A stretch of 64,000 bases of DNA, from positions 124,001 through 188,000 of the forward strand of contig JAAEAF010001564.1 in the NCBI GenBank assembly GCA_011037195.1, read 5' to 3'. Below the pieces are notes generated by a model. That model made no database searches. It saw nothing but the letters and a program-made list of their open reading frames with translations, and had not been told where the DNA came from. This document shows, one piece after another, positions 46,822 through 56,986 of the stretch. The position numbers were made by a program, and so were the translations under genes. How positions within the stretch are numbered: the stretch's first letter is position 1; the number at the start of each line of letters is the position of its first letter. This DNA comes from Triatoma infestans. Its lineage: Eukaryota; Arthropoda; Insecta; Hemiptera; Reduviidae.

Positions 46822-47157
46822 CCAGGGTCATTCAATAATTAACGAGACAAATCGCTGTAGTTCAAAAACGATTTATTTAATCAATACAAATCTTTGGCTA
46901 CATTTCAACATACTGCCTTTGATACACTCTGCAACTAAAAATCTAATCACTGAGCGTTATTCCGGGATGCAATGCTCGAGCGGACTCGCCATTATTAACT
47001 GAATACATTTGAAGTTATGCTTACCAAATACTCTCGAACAGCTGATGAGAAGCTAAGTATAAGGATACCAACTTGACGCACTGAAACTATTGTATTGATT
47101 AAACAAGCCATTTCTAAGCTACAGCGATTTGCCTCCTTATTTATTGAATGACCCTCA
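46822..47157. mobile_element. mariner-type MITE, 336 bp
   Basis: TA at 46820-46821 and 47158-47159. Inverted ends match for about 70 bp: AGGGTCATTCAATAATTAAC on the left, AGGGTCATTCAATAAATAAG read inward on the right, followed in both by CAAATCGCTGTAG and TTTAATCAATACAA. There is no transposase inside. The end sequence recalls mariner-family termini, so it is presumably mobilised by an intact mariner elsewhere. Confidence 0.85.
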
Positions 47158-47234
47158 TAAATACAAACACATACGGGGTGTGTACACGTGTAAGGTCACT
47201 TAATTTGTTCGGGGGTCTGAGGAAAATTAAAGAT

Positions 47235-47258
47235 ATGAAAAATGTGCACATTTTTCAT
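47235..47258. repeat. Perfect 24-bp palindrome
   Basis: The half-site ATGAAAAATGTG is followed immediately by its complement. The motif AGATATGAAAAATGTGCA recurs at about 47269 and 47507, the last two extended by TAAATGGGTGC. Confidence 0.8.
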
Positions 47259-47429
47259 CGAGTTTATAGATATGAAAAATGTGCATAAATGGGTGCTTGT
47301 GGGACATATGCTTTACATACTTAAAATAAGCGGGAACTCTGTGTGAATGCGTATAACAGATGACTGTTGCTCCGTACGGTGCACAGAGGTCGTATAGCTG
47401 CCGGCTAGAGTAAGAATTGTTTACAATAC

Positions 47430-47640
47430 TTACTCTTTGTGATTGGCATAACATCCATCGACATTAATCGCCGATTGAGTGAGACATGTAGTGATGGCAT
47501 TATAGATATGAAAAATGTGCATAAATGGGTGCGATGTTCAAAGAAGGCTGAACGTCTTGTGCCAATAAAACGAATCAGCCTCGGCCAAGAACATAATCGC
47601 GAATGGAGAAAGTTGTTATGCATGGACGCCGAATAGGAGT
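47430..47640 (+). pseudogene. mariner-like transposase N-terminal fragment
   Basis: The segment DINRRLSETCSDGIIDMKNV then HKWVRCSKKA resembles the helix-turn-helix of mariner transposases that read roughly IHRRLxxxYGDxxxDxxxVRKWVRxFK. A second frame with KEG and NQPRPRT fits the linker. Only this part is present. It lies 270 bp from the MITE, whose termini look mariner-like. Confidence 0.4.
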
Positions 47641-50286
47641 GAGAGAAAAGTACAATGATTGAAAATTGATACTTCCCGCTAGCTCTTATTATAACTTGCT
47701 CCTATACTTCTCCTTCCAGATCTCCACGAGGCGTTGAGGTAGACGGATCTTGATCTCTAGCTTGTGGTAGAGAGATGCCGTTACGTCTAATGCGGTTTGG
47801 CGGATTGCTATATGAGTTTTTTTTGTTGCCGGCAAGATATACTGATATCCATTACAAAGAGCTGTTTGTTTGTCACCACTATATGGGGCAGGTGAAGGCT
47901 TAGTTGACGCCAATAGAAGAGTTTTTAAAAGTCAATATTTTGTTGTTTTTTTTCAGTCACTTCGTCGTGTAACAGCAAAATGATTAATGTAAAAAAAACA
48001 AGACCATAAATAAATAGATTTGTTTCTATGTAAAATGTTTTCCTAACAAACAAGATATGATATATGTTTCTGTCGACAAAGTTGGCTCAATTTCTATGAA
48101 ATATAAAGCATAAACTTTGAAGGAAATTCCAATTCTTCGGCAACAGTCCCCCCTCTACCCTTATTTTGCATAAACTCTCGAAGTTTCTTGGTAAGTATCT
48201 TTAGTAGATGGTATTTTTATTTCATTTAATGATATTGGCAACTTTAATCATCTTGACAGGTTAACCTTTGTGTTTTGGTGCAAACTGTCAACTTTTTTTA
48301 CAAAACAGATGTGCAACAGATATAAAGTTAAATTGCTTGGAGAAAATTCCGAGCGAAAATTTAGTTTCAATTGAAATATTCTTTAAATTAAACCTACTTC
48401 AGAAAAGAAATAGAAATTGCGATAAAAGGAAATCTTAAACCTGGTTTCAATACTTAAAGACTAAATATAGCAGCAACAATTTTGTAGAGCCTAGGGACAA
48501 ATCATTGTTTTAAAAAGTTTTCTAAGAGTTGAGACTTGTGGTAAAAAAAAACTGATAAAAGCAGAAATGTTCAATTATTATAGTAAAATAAATAGAAATT
48601 AACTTACGCATTTCTGGGAAGATATTATAAACACAGTAAAAATGGAGCTACAATTTCATGCAAACTCACCTGGAACAGAACCAAACAAATTAATATTAAA
48701 TTAACATACTATGAGCATAAATTTATATTATTACCTAGAGTTATTCTTATTTAAAACCATAAAGAAATGATTCTTTTATACGACAAGTAACAAGTAACTG
48801 ATGTATCTCTCTCTCATAAATTCTTAAAAGGTCCTAAGATTTTAAGAATTAGGTCAAACCGTGACACGCTGCATGCTGACGTGATTCCCTTGCTGCAAGT
48901 CACTCCCGTTAAGAAAAGAGGTATTGGAAAGCCATGTCTTGAGATGATGGGTGGTCGGTGAGTAGCCTAAGTAGTGAGGAAAAACTTTCGCATCTATACC
49001 TGGATGACTGCTGTTATAAACAGAAGGAACGACTGGGAAGAGTCTTAGGGAGGCCTTTGGTCTATATCACTGGTTTGCAGTACAATGAAAAAAAGGAAAA
49101 AGTGAAAGCGACTATGAACCAACTTCACAACATATTATTACTTAATTCAAGTAAATAAAAAACTTAAACCTGAAATTGATTGCAGTATCGCGAAAAGGTG
49201 AATCCGTTAATCCCTTTTCTAGCCCCGTCAGATCGACTAGTTTAATACTGGGGTGAGGTTTTTTATTAGATAGCTATGCAACATTTTATTTGAAAAAACA
49301 CAGCATTAGTCTATTCTTGCTATCAGCCACTTGTGCTGTTTTGTTTGAATGTTCAGAATTCCGAAATTGTTCAATAAACAACTTTACATACTCCAAAGAA
49401 ATTTTTAAAATGGGAGATTAAGTTTCGAAATTAGGAACATCATGTAACTTATTGGACCTAAAAGTGGCTCTTATACCCCCCCCCCCTGCTTCTCAAAATA
49501 AAACATCCCCGGCAATCTACCAGTCTGATTACAATATTTTAAGATATCCTTAATATTCAATTCCCCTAAGCATTCCCTTGAGAGTGCTGTATGGGGCAAC
49601 GGGAACACTGACCTGGGTAATGGTACACCGTTTCACTGACTCTGTCAGTAAAGTAAGTTCCAAACCCAAGTTATTTTCGTTTTAGATCACTTGTTTTTGG
49701 TAAATGGATTTAGTTTGATAATGCTGATCTCCAAAAAACAGTGGATTAGAGTAATAGAACAAAAAAAAAAAATATAACAAAAAGCAACTGTCTGTATGGT
49801 GCAATTTCGAAGGAACTAGTTATATTTGAGTTGTTTTTTGACGGACCAGCTGACGTAGGATCACCTCAGTGGTGAAAGCTTGACTCAACTTATATATATA
49901 AAAAAAAGAAGTAAAAAACGGTGATTTTAAACAATACATATCTTGTTTCCAAACTTAGGGACCTGGAATTTGGACTGCTTGCAGCTACGGAAGTCATTAA
50001 GAATATTCAGCTTTGTTCGATTCGTTCTAGAAATTGCACTCTCAGCCTACAATATTTTTTTTCCTTTACATCATGGCTTATTTTTCAGAAGGTAAATGTG
50101 TCATTGGAACAGAAGGTCTCGAAGGATTTTAAGCGCCTCTATGGGTAGATTAAAATGGGCGGGAAATGTTGTAAGTATGGAAGAAGACCAATTTTGCCAA
50201 AAAGAATCCTGGAATTCGTGCGCACTGGCAGACTGAAGAGTAAGTAGATGACTGTAAGCTTGGTGACTGTAACTAAATCCACAAGG
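47641..50286. other. No recognisable feature
   Basis: AT-rich stretch. Small open frames at 48958-49158 and 49921-50148 have no recognised similarity. A run of about nine C occurs near 49480. Confidence 0.45.
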
Positions 50287-51255
50287 GGTATCTGTTGCAT
50301 GCAGTTACCAGGGAGTAGCGACTCCAAGGGTTACCACAGTTCAGTACTCCATGCACTTCATCAGAACAGTACACATACACTTAAACTACATACACTCTAC
50401 TCTTTACAGACAAGGACAACCCACAGTACACAACTAGGTCTCCGTTCCCTAGTTAACTGGCGTAAGCCAAGGGAGAAGGAAAGGATTAGCTCAGTGGTAG
50501 CGCGCTGGACTAATCCCTGGTTCGAATCCAGCATACTGCTCTTAGAGTTTCTCTTTCTAGAAGTCTCTTCAACTCACTGTCCGGTGATGGGCAGTGTTGT
50601 CTGTAGCTAGAGAACACGGCTTGGTGGCCGGCAGTGTTCTGAGAAGGCACTGGGGGGCACAGTAGATCTTTCAGGTCGGAGTGCAATAATCCCCTACAAC
50701 AATCTACAAGTAAGGTGACTGGACCAGGTGAAACAGGGATGCGAGGGCAGCCAGAGCACCGGTTTGGTGGAGAAGAGCCCAGAAGAAAGACCAGTGGATA
50801 GATTTTTGTGTGGAGACCCAGGACTCTGACTGAAAAAAAATCCATGGTACCATGGATCAAAAACTTCTCACAGATGGCTTCGAACTATTGAAAAATGATG
50901 GACTATATTTTGAAGAATATTTTTCGTAACATTTTGAAAGTTAGTTTTTAGAATAAGGTGTTTTAATAATATAACCTCCCTGGTATTATACGTAGAACCA
51001 AATATTAGTAATAGTATATATACGAGTACATTGTGATCTAATGTAGTATGAAAGCATTCTGACGGACGGTTTTATCCATACCATTTATTACTTTCGGTAA
51101 TACTCTTTTCTTCTATTCTAATGATCTTTTTATAAATAATTATTATTATTGTGGTTAAATATGAATCTAGGAAACGTTGAAAGTTTTTCACAGAGATGGC
51201 GTCAATGACCGTGCGTATTTAACTGATGTTAAATTTACTAATAAACAAGTTTAGG
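50287..51255 (+). repeat. Composite tRNA-derived repeat, copy 2
   Basis: Full-length relative of 14957-15908. The tRNA-like head at 50483-50531 is more complete: GGATTAGCTCAGTGGTAGCG, then CTGGACTAATC as an anticodon-arm remnant, then TGGTTCGAATCC. The SINE tail follows to about 50704, then the 540-bp second half, including CATGGTACCATGGATCAAAA and an AATAAACAAGT end. The two copies differ by small indels scattered throughout. Confidence 0.72.
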
Positions 51256-51427
51256 CACTATATGTATTAAGTTAATGTTGATGTTGCAACAGAATGCACT
51301 AAGCATATAGAATATTCTATAAATTTCAAGGGACATTAATAAATCCATCCTCTCTCTCATAATTATCTACAGCCACCAACAGCTAACACACTAACTTTAC
51401 TTCTACGCCACGCTGTTTAGCTACTTG

Positions 51428-51428
51428 A

Positions 51429-51461
<33 letters not shown>
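51428..51461. repeat. (ATT)n microsatellite
   Basis: Eleven consecutive ATT-type trinucleotides. Confidence 0.9.
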
Positions 51462-51464
<3 letters not shown>

Positions 51465-52534
51465 AACTATATTATGCAAACTGCTAATATTGTACTAAAT
51501 TTCTAGTTTTATCACTATATGTTCAATTTAGATGTATGTTTATGTTAGAAAACTGTGATTATATAAAATTTAAATATATACATCGCAGGTATAAATAACA
51601 TAAACACATAATCTCTTTATTTAGTCGTAACACTGAAAAATGATTGTGAAAACAAAGCACAGCCTCTAATTTTCTCAATATACGTATAAGTCAAAAGTTT
51701 ATGAGTTTTTTCATATAGTTCAGAAGTGACTCCACAGATTGCTAACTTTACAGATAAATGAATGCGTTCAAATGCAATCAAATATTATAATCAACAGTGG
51801 CGCTACCAAGTTCTTACAGACCCCCCCATTAAAAATGGTACTGCTTGTTACTAAAAAAAAAAAAACACCAACCAAAAGCCCAGCGGGTTCCGAAACAGTT
51901 GTTCAATATCTCTAACAATGGAAACGAAGGAAAGGAAGCTTTGAGATGTTCCTTTAACTTTGTTTCATTACGAAACAACCTCTTAAAGAAATAATAAAAT
52001 TACTTTATAAATTAATTCAAGAATTTTTTAAATAAAAAAAAGAATCTGGTTAGAAACACTCACACAACTTTCACTTACTCTGTTAATATAATTATGTATA
52101 AAATACAAATTTCTAGGCCTAGGTACGTATCTAGGCAGGTAGAAGAATAATTTGATCACATTATAGTCCAATAGACCAACGCCAATATTGAAAAAAAAAA
52201 AAAAACAAATAATATTTGTAATTTAATGCCACAAAATTCTGAAACTCCCAAAAATTCGATTTTTCCGGAATAATGTTTTAAATTTAAGTGAAAAGATAAA
52301 TTAATAATATAAATTGATACCTCGGGTGGGCTGTGATTAATAGAAAACAGCAAAAATATAAATTGAAGAGTGAAAATATTGAGTGGACTTCTGTATATAA
52401 TATATTGGTTGAGCAAAATGGGAAATTAAAATATTAAAATTATATGGACGAAAATGAATATATAAATTAAATTCAAAAATGCGTAGCAAATATTATTTAT
52501 TATCACTTTCAATAGCCAAAGGAATGGCGCTTAC
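51462..52534. other. AT-rich, CTTCCGG-repeat trace
   Basis: 52040-52090 (TCTGGTTAGAAACACTCACA) matches the opening block of the CTTCCGG repeat. Nothing else is recognised. Confidence 0.45.
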
Positions 52535-52760
52535 CTTGAAACGCGGAATCCTTGTTATCAGTGTTGGAAGACCCATAGTCCTTAGGCCATATCGGGGACA
52601 AGGGAAGTGGAGAAGTAGGAATAAGGAAATAATTCTTATATGCTTCCAAATCTTGAGTCTTGATCCATGTACTACTGCTGCTTGGCTGATGATTGTAGAT
52701 AATAATTAAACAGGCTCCCAAAAGCTGCACGGCTGGAAACCAACCAGAAGTAACAACCAT
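52535..52760 (-). CDS. Candidate first coding exon of a membrane or secreted protein
   Basis: The minus-strand frame starts at an ATG at 52760 with an in-frame TGA two codons upstream, so the start is forced. Residues 5-22 (WFPAVQLLGACLIIIY) form a hydrophobic signal or signal-anchor segment after a very short tail. A Ser/Pro-rich stem with QPSSSSTWIKTQDLEAYKNY and SPLPLSPIWPKDYG follows. The frame ends in a strong donor, TTTCAAG|GTAAGC, phase 1. Base composition is less AT-rich than its surroundings. The topology would suit the N-terminus of a Golgi type II enzyme and the strand is that of the mannosidase 47 kb downstream, but I cannot link them from sequence. It may be a different gene. Confidence 0.45.
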
Positions 52761-53755
52761 GTGATTTCACAATAACCTTTGCAGGCCGGGAGAAAACCGG
52801 AACCGTTTACTCGACAAAAGGACCAGTTTATTAAACATTACCCATGAAAACTAGAAGTAACAAACTTGGGTTTTCACAAATTAAGAGCAACCAAACTGGC
52901 TTGAATTATAGTGTGACCTATTCAAGAAAATGTTGCATAACGACTTTACCTCCTTCCAGCTTAAAATGGCGACTTACTCGTCCGCGTGTTATATTGCGAC
53001 TAACTCCTCCGAGTATTGCTTAGCGACTGACTGAGAAAGGAGAAAAAGCATAGGTTATCCTCTCTCTACTCTTAGGACACAACCTAATAAATTTAATTTC
53101 AAGGTAGTACAATACCCTCTCCGAAATAAAATTATTGCACGCTATTGGCGGCAAATTTAAATTTAGATTAAAAACCGAACAGGAGCTTTCTTCGCTTTTT
53201 GGAATTTTATACACACATAGCTGAGTCACTACCAACATTTTTTTGTACATATTGACAAGACCTGAGTTTCGGTAAAAACTTTAATTTATAAAATTTGACA
53301 CGATTGCCGTACAACCTCTCAATAGAAATAAGAGAAATTAGAAATTATAAACCACAATTAACAATTGTTTAAAAAGGTTGAGGTATTATTATTATTTCAA
53401 TGGAAAACTTATTTTTTTCTTCATATATGAAATGAAAATACAGATGAAGCCAAAATGAGAAAAAAGAAAAACACTTTTATTGAACAAAAATGTAATATGT
53501 ATTTTAATCATGAAGCCTTTCTATCTCTCTATATATATATCTAGTTTATATATTGGTATCTTTTATTCTAGATGTATCACACAAGGTTTATTATATTCGT
53601 ATATCAAAAGGATAAGTCCATATACACACTGTGATGTTTATATTAAACATATATACATATGGGCTCTATAAAAGTATAGATATTTATAAGATACTAATAC
53701 TCATACCGAAATTAAAATAACAAAATATAACTCCAATCAAAAGCAAAACAAGTAA
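52761..53755. other. Upstream of candidate exon, no clear promoter
   Basis: If the exon at 52535-52760 is real, this holds its 5' leader and promoter. I see no clear TATA box or CpG-rich segment. 53265-53345 carries a CTTCCGG-repeat end trace (TTTGACACGATTGCCGTACA). Confidence 0.35.
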
Positions 53756-53761
53756 AGAGTA

Positions 53762-54004
53762 TACTATACTATAATAATAATAATCTATTATTATTATAGT
53801 ATAGTAATAATCAGCTAAATTAGCTAACTAATTATTATAATATAGTAATAATTAGTATAAATTAGCTAACTATATATAGCTTTTAATATAGTAATAATTA
53901 AAATAAATCAGCTAACTAATTATTATAATATAGTAATAATTAGTATAAATATTATAATCAGCTGTACTATAATAATAATAATCTATTATTATAGTACAGC
54001 TGAT
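53762..54004. repeat. Cluster of AT-rich perfect palindromes
   Basis: 53762-53806 is a perfect inverted repeat with 21-bp arms and a 3-bp loop (ATC). 53957-54004 is another with 21-bp arms (starting ATCAGCTGTACTAT) and a 6-bp loop. Between them TTAGCTAACTA and ATTATTATAATATAGTAATA blocks recur in tandem. The cluster lies 65 bp from a mariner end. Confidence 0.9.
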
Positions 54005-54069
54005 TTATTTTCAATTAATTTTGTGAGAGAATCTTACTTCAGTGATGATATGGAAATTATCGACATATA

Positions 54070-55347
54070 TTTGGGCAAGGTGAAAAGAGTTTTCCGCTTA
54101 GCCCATAGACGATGGCACTGCTACAAATGAAATTACTGTTTTGTTATGGTGGCAACATTTGTTGCAAAAATAAATATCAAATATGTGAATTTGATCATAC
54201 AAATAGTTTGTTTTTTAGGACTGTTTAAAATAAGCATAGTGTGTGTTTTGGTAAAATGAATAAACTTGAATACCTAATCTCGTATACTTACCTTCTGGAT
54301 GGTTTATCGCCAACAGAAATTCATCCAAAGTTGGTGAAAGTGTATAAGGCGTCTGCACCTTCGTTATCAACAACAAACAAATAAGGAGCTGAGTTTAAAC
54401 GTGGTCGTACGTTGTTGATTGAAGATGATCCACATCAAGGACAGCAAAAACTGCAATTACGGAAAAAAATATCGGGAAGTACATAATATGGTTCTAGATG
54501 ATCGACGATTAAAGGTTTACCTACGAGATAGCTAAGGCTGTAGCATCTCAAAAGAAAGGATACAAACATTTTACACGAAGAACTCAGTATGTGAAAGCTT
54601 TGTGCAAGATGGGTGCCGCATTTGTTAAATGCTGATCACAAACAAATGAGGATTCGAGTATCTCAGCAGTGTTGTTTGTGCCGTTTTAAAAAGAATCCAA
54701 CCAATTTTCTGCGTCGATTTGTTATGATGGATGAAATGTGGGTTCTCCACTTTGCACCTGAGTCAAAACAACAGTCAGCGCAAGCAGTGGGTAGAAGCCG
54801 ATGGCTCTGCAATAAAGAAAGCAAAGACAATTGCAACGGCTGTAAAGTTTATGGCTAGTGATTTTTGACATTCGAAAGGGATTCTTTTAATTGACTACCT
54901 GCCAAAGGGTCAAACAATTAATGGGGAATAACTACGCCCACCTTCTTGATCAGCTAGATGCAAAAGATAAAATCCTCTTTCACTAGGACAATGCACCTGC
55001 CCACAAAGGCGCTTTGGCAATGGGAAAATTGAGGGATTTTAAGTATGAATTGTTGGAACATCCTCCTTATTTGCCACATTTGGCTCCCTCTGAGTTTCAT
55101 CTATTCCGAAACCTTAAGAAATTTGAGGAGGAAAAAGTTTTGGGTCAAATGAAGAGGTGATAGCCGCGGTAAATGGATATTGTGAAGATCTTCCAGAATC
55201 GCACTTCAAGGACGGAATCCAGTTATTGGAGAAACATTGGACAAAGTGTATTGAACTTTAAAGGGAGACTATATTGAGAAATAAATACATTTTTAAAATA
55301 AAAAACTCACTTTCACTACTACGACGAGAACTTTCACCTTGCCCACG
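54070..55347 (+). mobile_element. mariner element, complete ends, 1278 bp
   Basis: TA at 54068-54069 and 55348-55349. The inverted ends share GGGCAAGGTGAAA (left GGGCAAGGTGAAAAGAGTTTTC, right inward GGGCAAGGTGAAAGTTCTCG). The length is typical of mariner (about 1.3 kb). Confidence 0.85.
54256..55284 (+). pseudogene. mariner transposase, multiple frameshifts
   Basis: Starts at ATG 54256 with MNKLEYLISYTYLLDGLSPT, then EIHPKLVKVYKASAPSLST and AEFKRGRTLLIEDDPHQG, the DNA-binding HTH pair and linker. Later ILHEELSM and KLCARWVPHLLNADHKQMR (the WVPHxL block), then FLRRFVMMDEMWVLHFAPES (first catalytic Asp as MDE), in another frame LIDYLPKG, then a HxDNAPAH-like block with GQCTCPQRR frames, and GDYIEK before the stop at 55284. 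At least five stops or frameshifts are present. Confidence 0.85.
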
Positions 55348-55349
55348 TA

Positions 55350-55984
55350 TACTTTGAAATACGAACAAAAAACAAGTATTTTGGAAATTCCAACACTGTT
55401 TTGTGTTATTTTAATGGAAATAATTCTCAAAAAGTTACACTATTCTTCTTAAAAATTTTTTCAACTATCATAGACATAAGAAAATCAGCTGTTATGCAAA
55501 ACAAGTAACTAATTAAACTAGTACACATTTATCAATCAAAATGAGCTGACTCAAGCTGTAGCTATTATAATCAGTAACACTTCTTGTATATATGTGACAG
55601 TTAGAAATCTGTTAATACATTATGAGAATTAAGTCCTTGATTTGTAATCACTATCAAGTTTGATACAGTGTATACAAGTACCTTTGCCCATATATTAAAT
55701 AATAAATTTATAAGTGACCAGAAAACATTAAAGAGTAAGCCAAAAAAAAAAAAGAAAAGAAATTTTCAGAGAAACTGTGGAGTAAATCTATACACAAGTA
55801 ATACTTTCGGTAAGTTTCTCCATAAAATAGCAGTTAACTTAGGAAAGGTAAGATGTTCAACTGTTCAACTGTCTCAAGAAAAGAACAGGCGGAAAATAAA
55901 TGAACTTTTAAATTCCATGTTATTTAATCCATTTTATCAAAGGAAATAGTCAGTTCTTTTTGGGAAAATAGATTTCCAAGAAAA
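55350..55984. other. No recognisable feature
   Basis: AT-rich sequence; a lysine-rich frame at 55668-55949 reflects an A-run and is unsupported. Confidence 0.5.
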
Positions 55985-56252
55985 ACAGCAACAAACCGGG
56001 TCTAGAACAAATATCCAGACCGGAGTCTAATCCATCTAAGATTCACCGCAGTCCGAACAAATCGGACAATAATCCTAAAGGGAAATAGCCTAAGCTTTTC
56101 CACAGACATCCTGTTCCGACCAAAGGTCCTGAACCTAATTTCCTCACAAGCCAGGCAATCTGTCATAAGATGGATGGGTGTTTCCTCCTCTGTCTCACAA
56201 ATTCTACAAAATGGATCCGGCATAAGACCCATTACGTAGAGATCGTCTCCTT
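55985..56252 (-). pseudogene. R1/LOA/I-type LINE, 3' fragment
   Basis: Minus-strand copy of the last 260 bp of the element at 30.7-34.3 kb. The frame is open: MGLMPDPFCRICETEEETPI, then HLMTDCLACEEIRFRTFGRN and FVRTAVNLRWI. It carries the CCHC-like C-terminal motif (C-x2-C with downstream H and C). The shared 3' terminus defines the family's end. It is 5'-truncated near 56252. Confidence 0.75.
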
Positions 56253-56569
56253 AGATCTAATTATGCTAAATTTCTAGTGGAAAATTGCGAGCTGCTCATA
56301 CTAAAGGCTCTTTTAATATTGTTCAGACAGGTTATGTCATCTGTGACAATTCATTCACTCAAAATGTGGCCATATACTGGCAGTCCAAGCGATTGAGGCT
56401 TTTTGAAGGCCAACTGCAGCATTCTTAGGAGCAGATGCTGAAACACCCAATGAGTATTTGAAAAAAGACTTTGATTTAGAGATTTTATGAGTTCTAAAAT
56501 ACTCTCTTGATAATTCCTCGCGTTGTAACATCTTTTCCAGAAAAGTGTTACAAGCAAAAGTGATAAAGT

Positions 56570-56668
56570 TTATATCTGTGCAGTTTGTATGTCGAGTTTA
56601 AAGGAAATCGTATGTCCTTTTCAAGAAAATCCCCAAAAACTCAAAAACCTATTCTGTAAAATCACAAT
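56570..56668 (+). repeat. CTTCCGG-repeat, first part of an interrupted copy
   Basis: Ends AACCTATTCTGTAAAATCACAAT. The copy resumes at 60007 after the RTE-type LINE and again at 60486 after the short element. Confidence 0.75.
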
Positions 56669-56672
56669 CTCC

Positions 56673-56774
56673 CTGTGGATGAGGAGTAAGAATACATCCA
56701 CAGTATTCTCTGCTTGTCGTAAAAGGCGACTAAAAGAGAACCCTACCTGAGTCCCACTGTCCGTGGGACTCAGG
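56673..56774 (+). promoter_or_regulatory. Structured 5' leader of the RTE-type LINE
   Basis: Two perfect hairpins: CTGTGGATG pairs with CATCCACAG (56673-56703), and CCTGAGTCCCAC pairs with GTGGGACTCAGG (56746-56774, 5-base loop). They sit at the extreme 5' end, where LINEs keep internal promoters and sometimes self-cleaving ribozymes. Function is not shown. Confidence 0.5.
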
Positions 56775-56986
56775 GGTACCGTCAACCTTCTCCTCTTTCC
56801 TGTTTTCCCTTTTCCTTCCCCTTCCTCTCCTTAACTCGCCAATTTTTACTTATGTTAGGGCAGATAGGGCTCTAGGCCGTGGTGAAGGCAACCTGTCTAG
56901 GGGATGGAGACCCCGATGTTAAACTCCCTGGTCCTCCAGGTTAGGGGTTGATCGTGGGGCCAACCCCCCCACATCATAAAAATCAT

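Noticed and set aside
50483..50531. tRNA gene
   Set aside because: A- and B-boxes are good but the acceptor stem and full anticodon arm are absent, and the segment recurs inside a longer interspersed repeat.
56669..56780. HDV-like ribozyme in the LINE leader
   Set aside because: A P1-like helix can be drawn, but helix order and the catalytic core are not met; kept only as a folding test.
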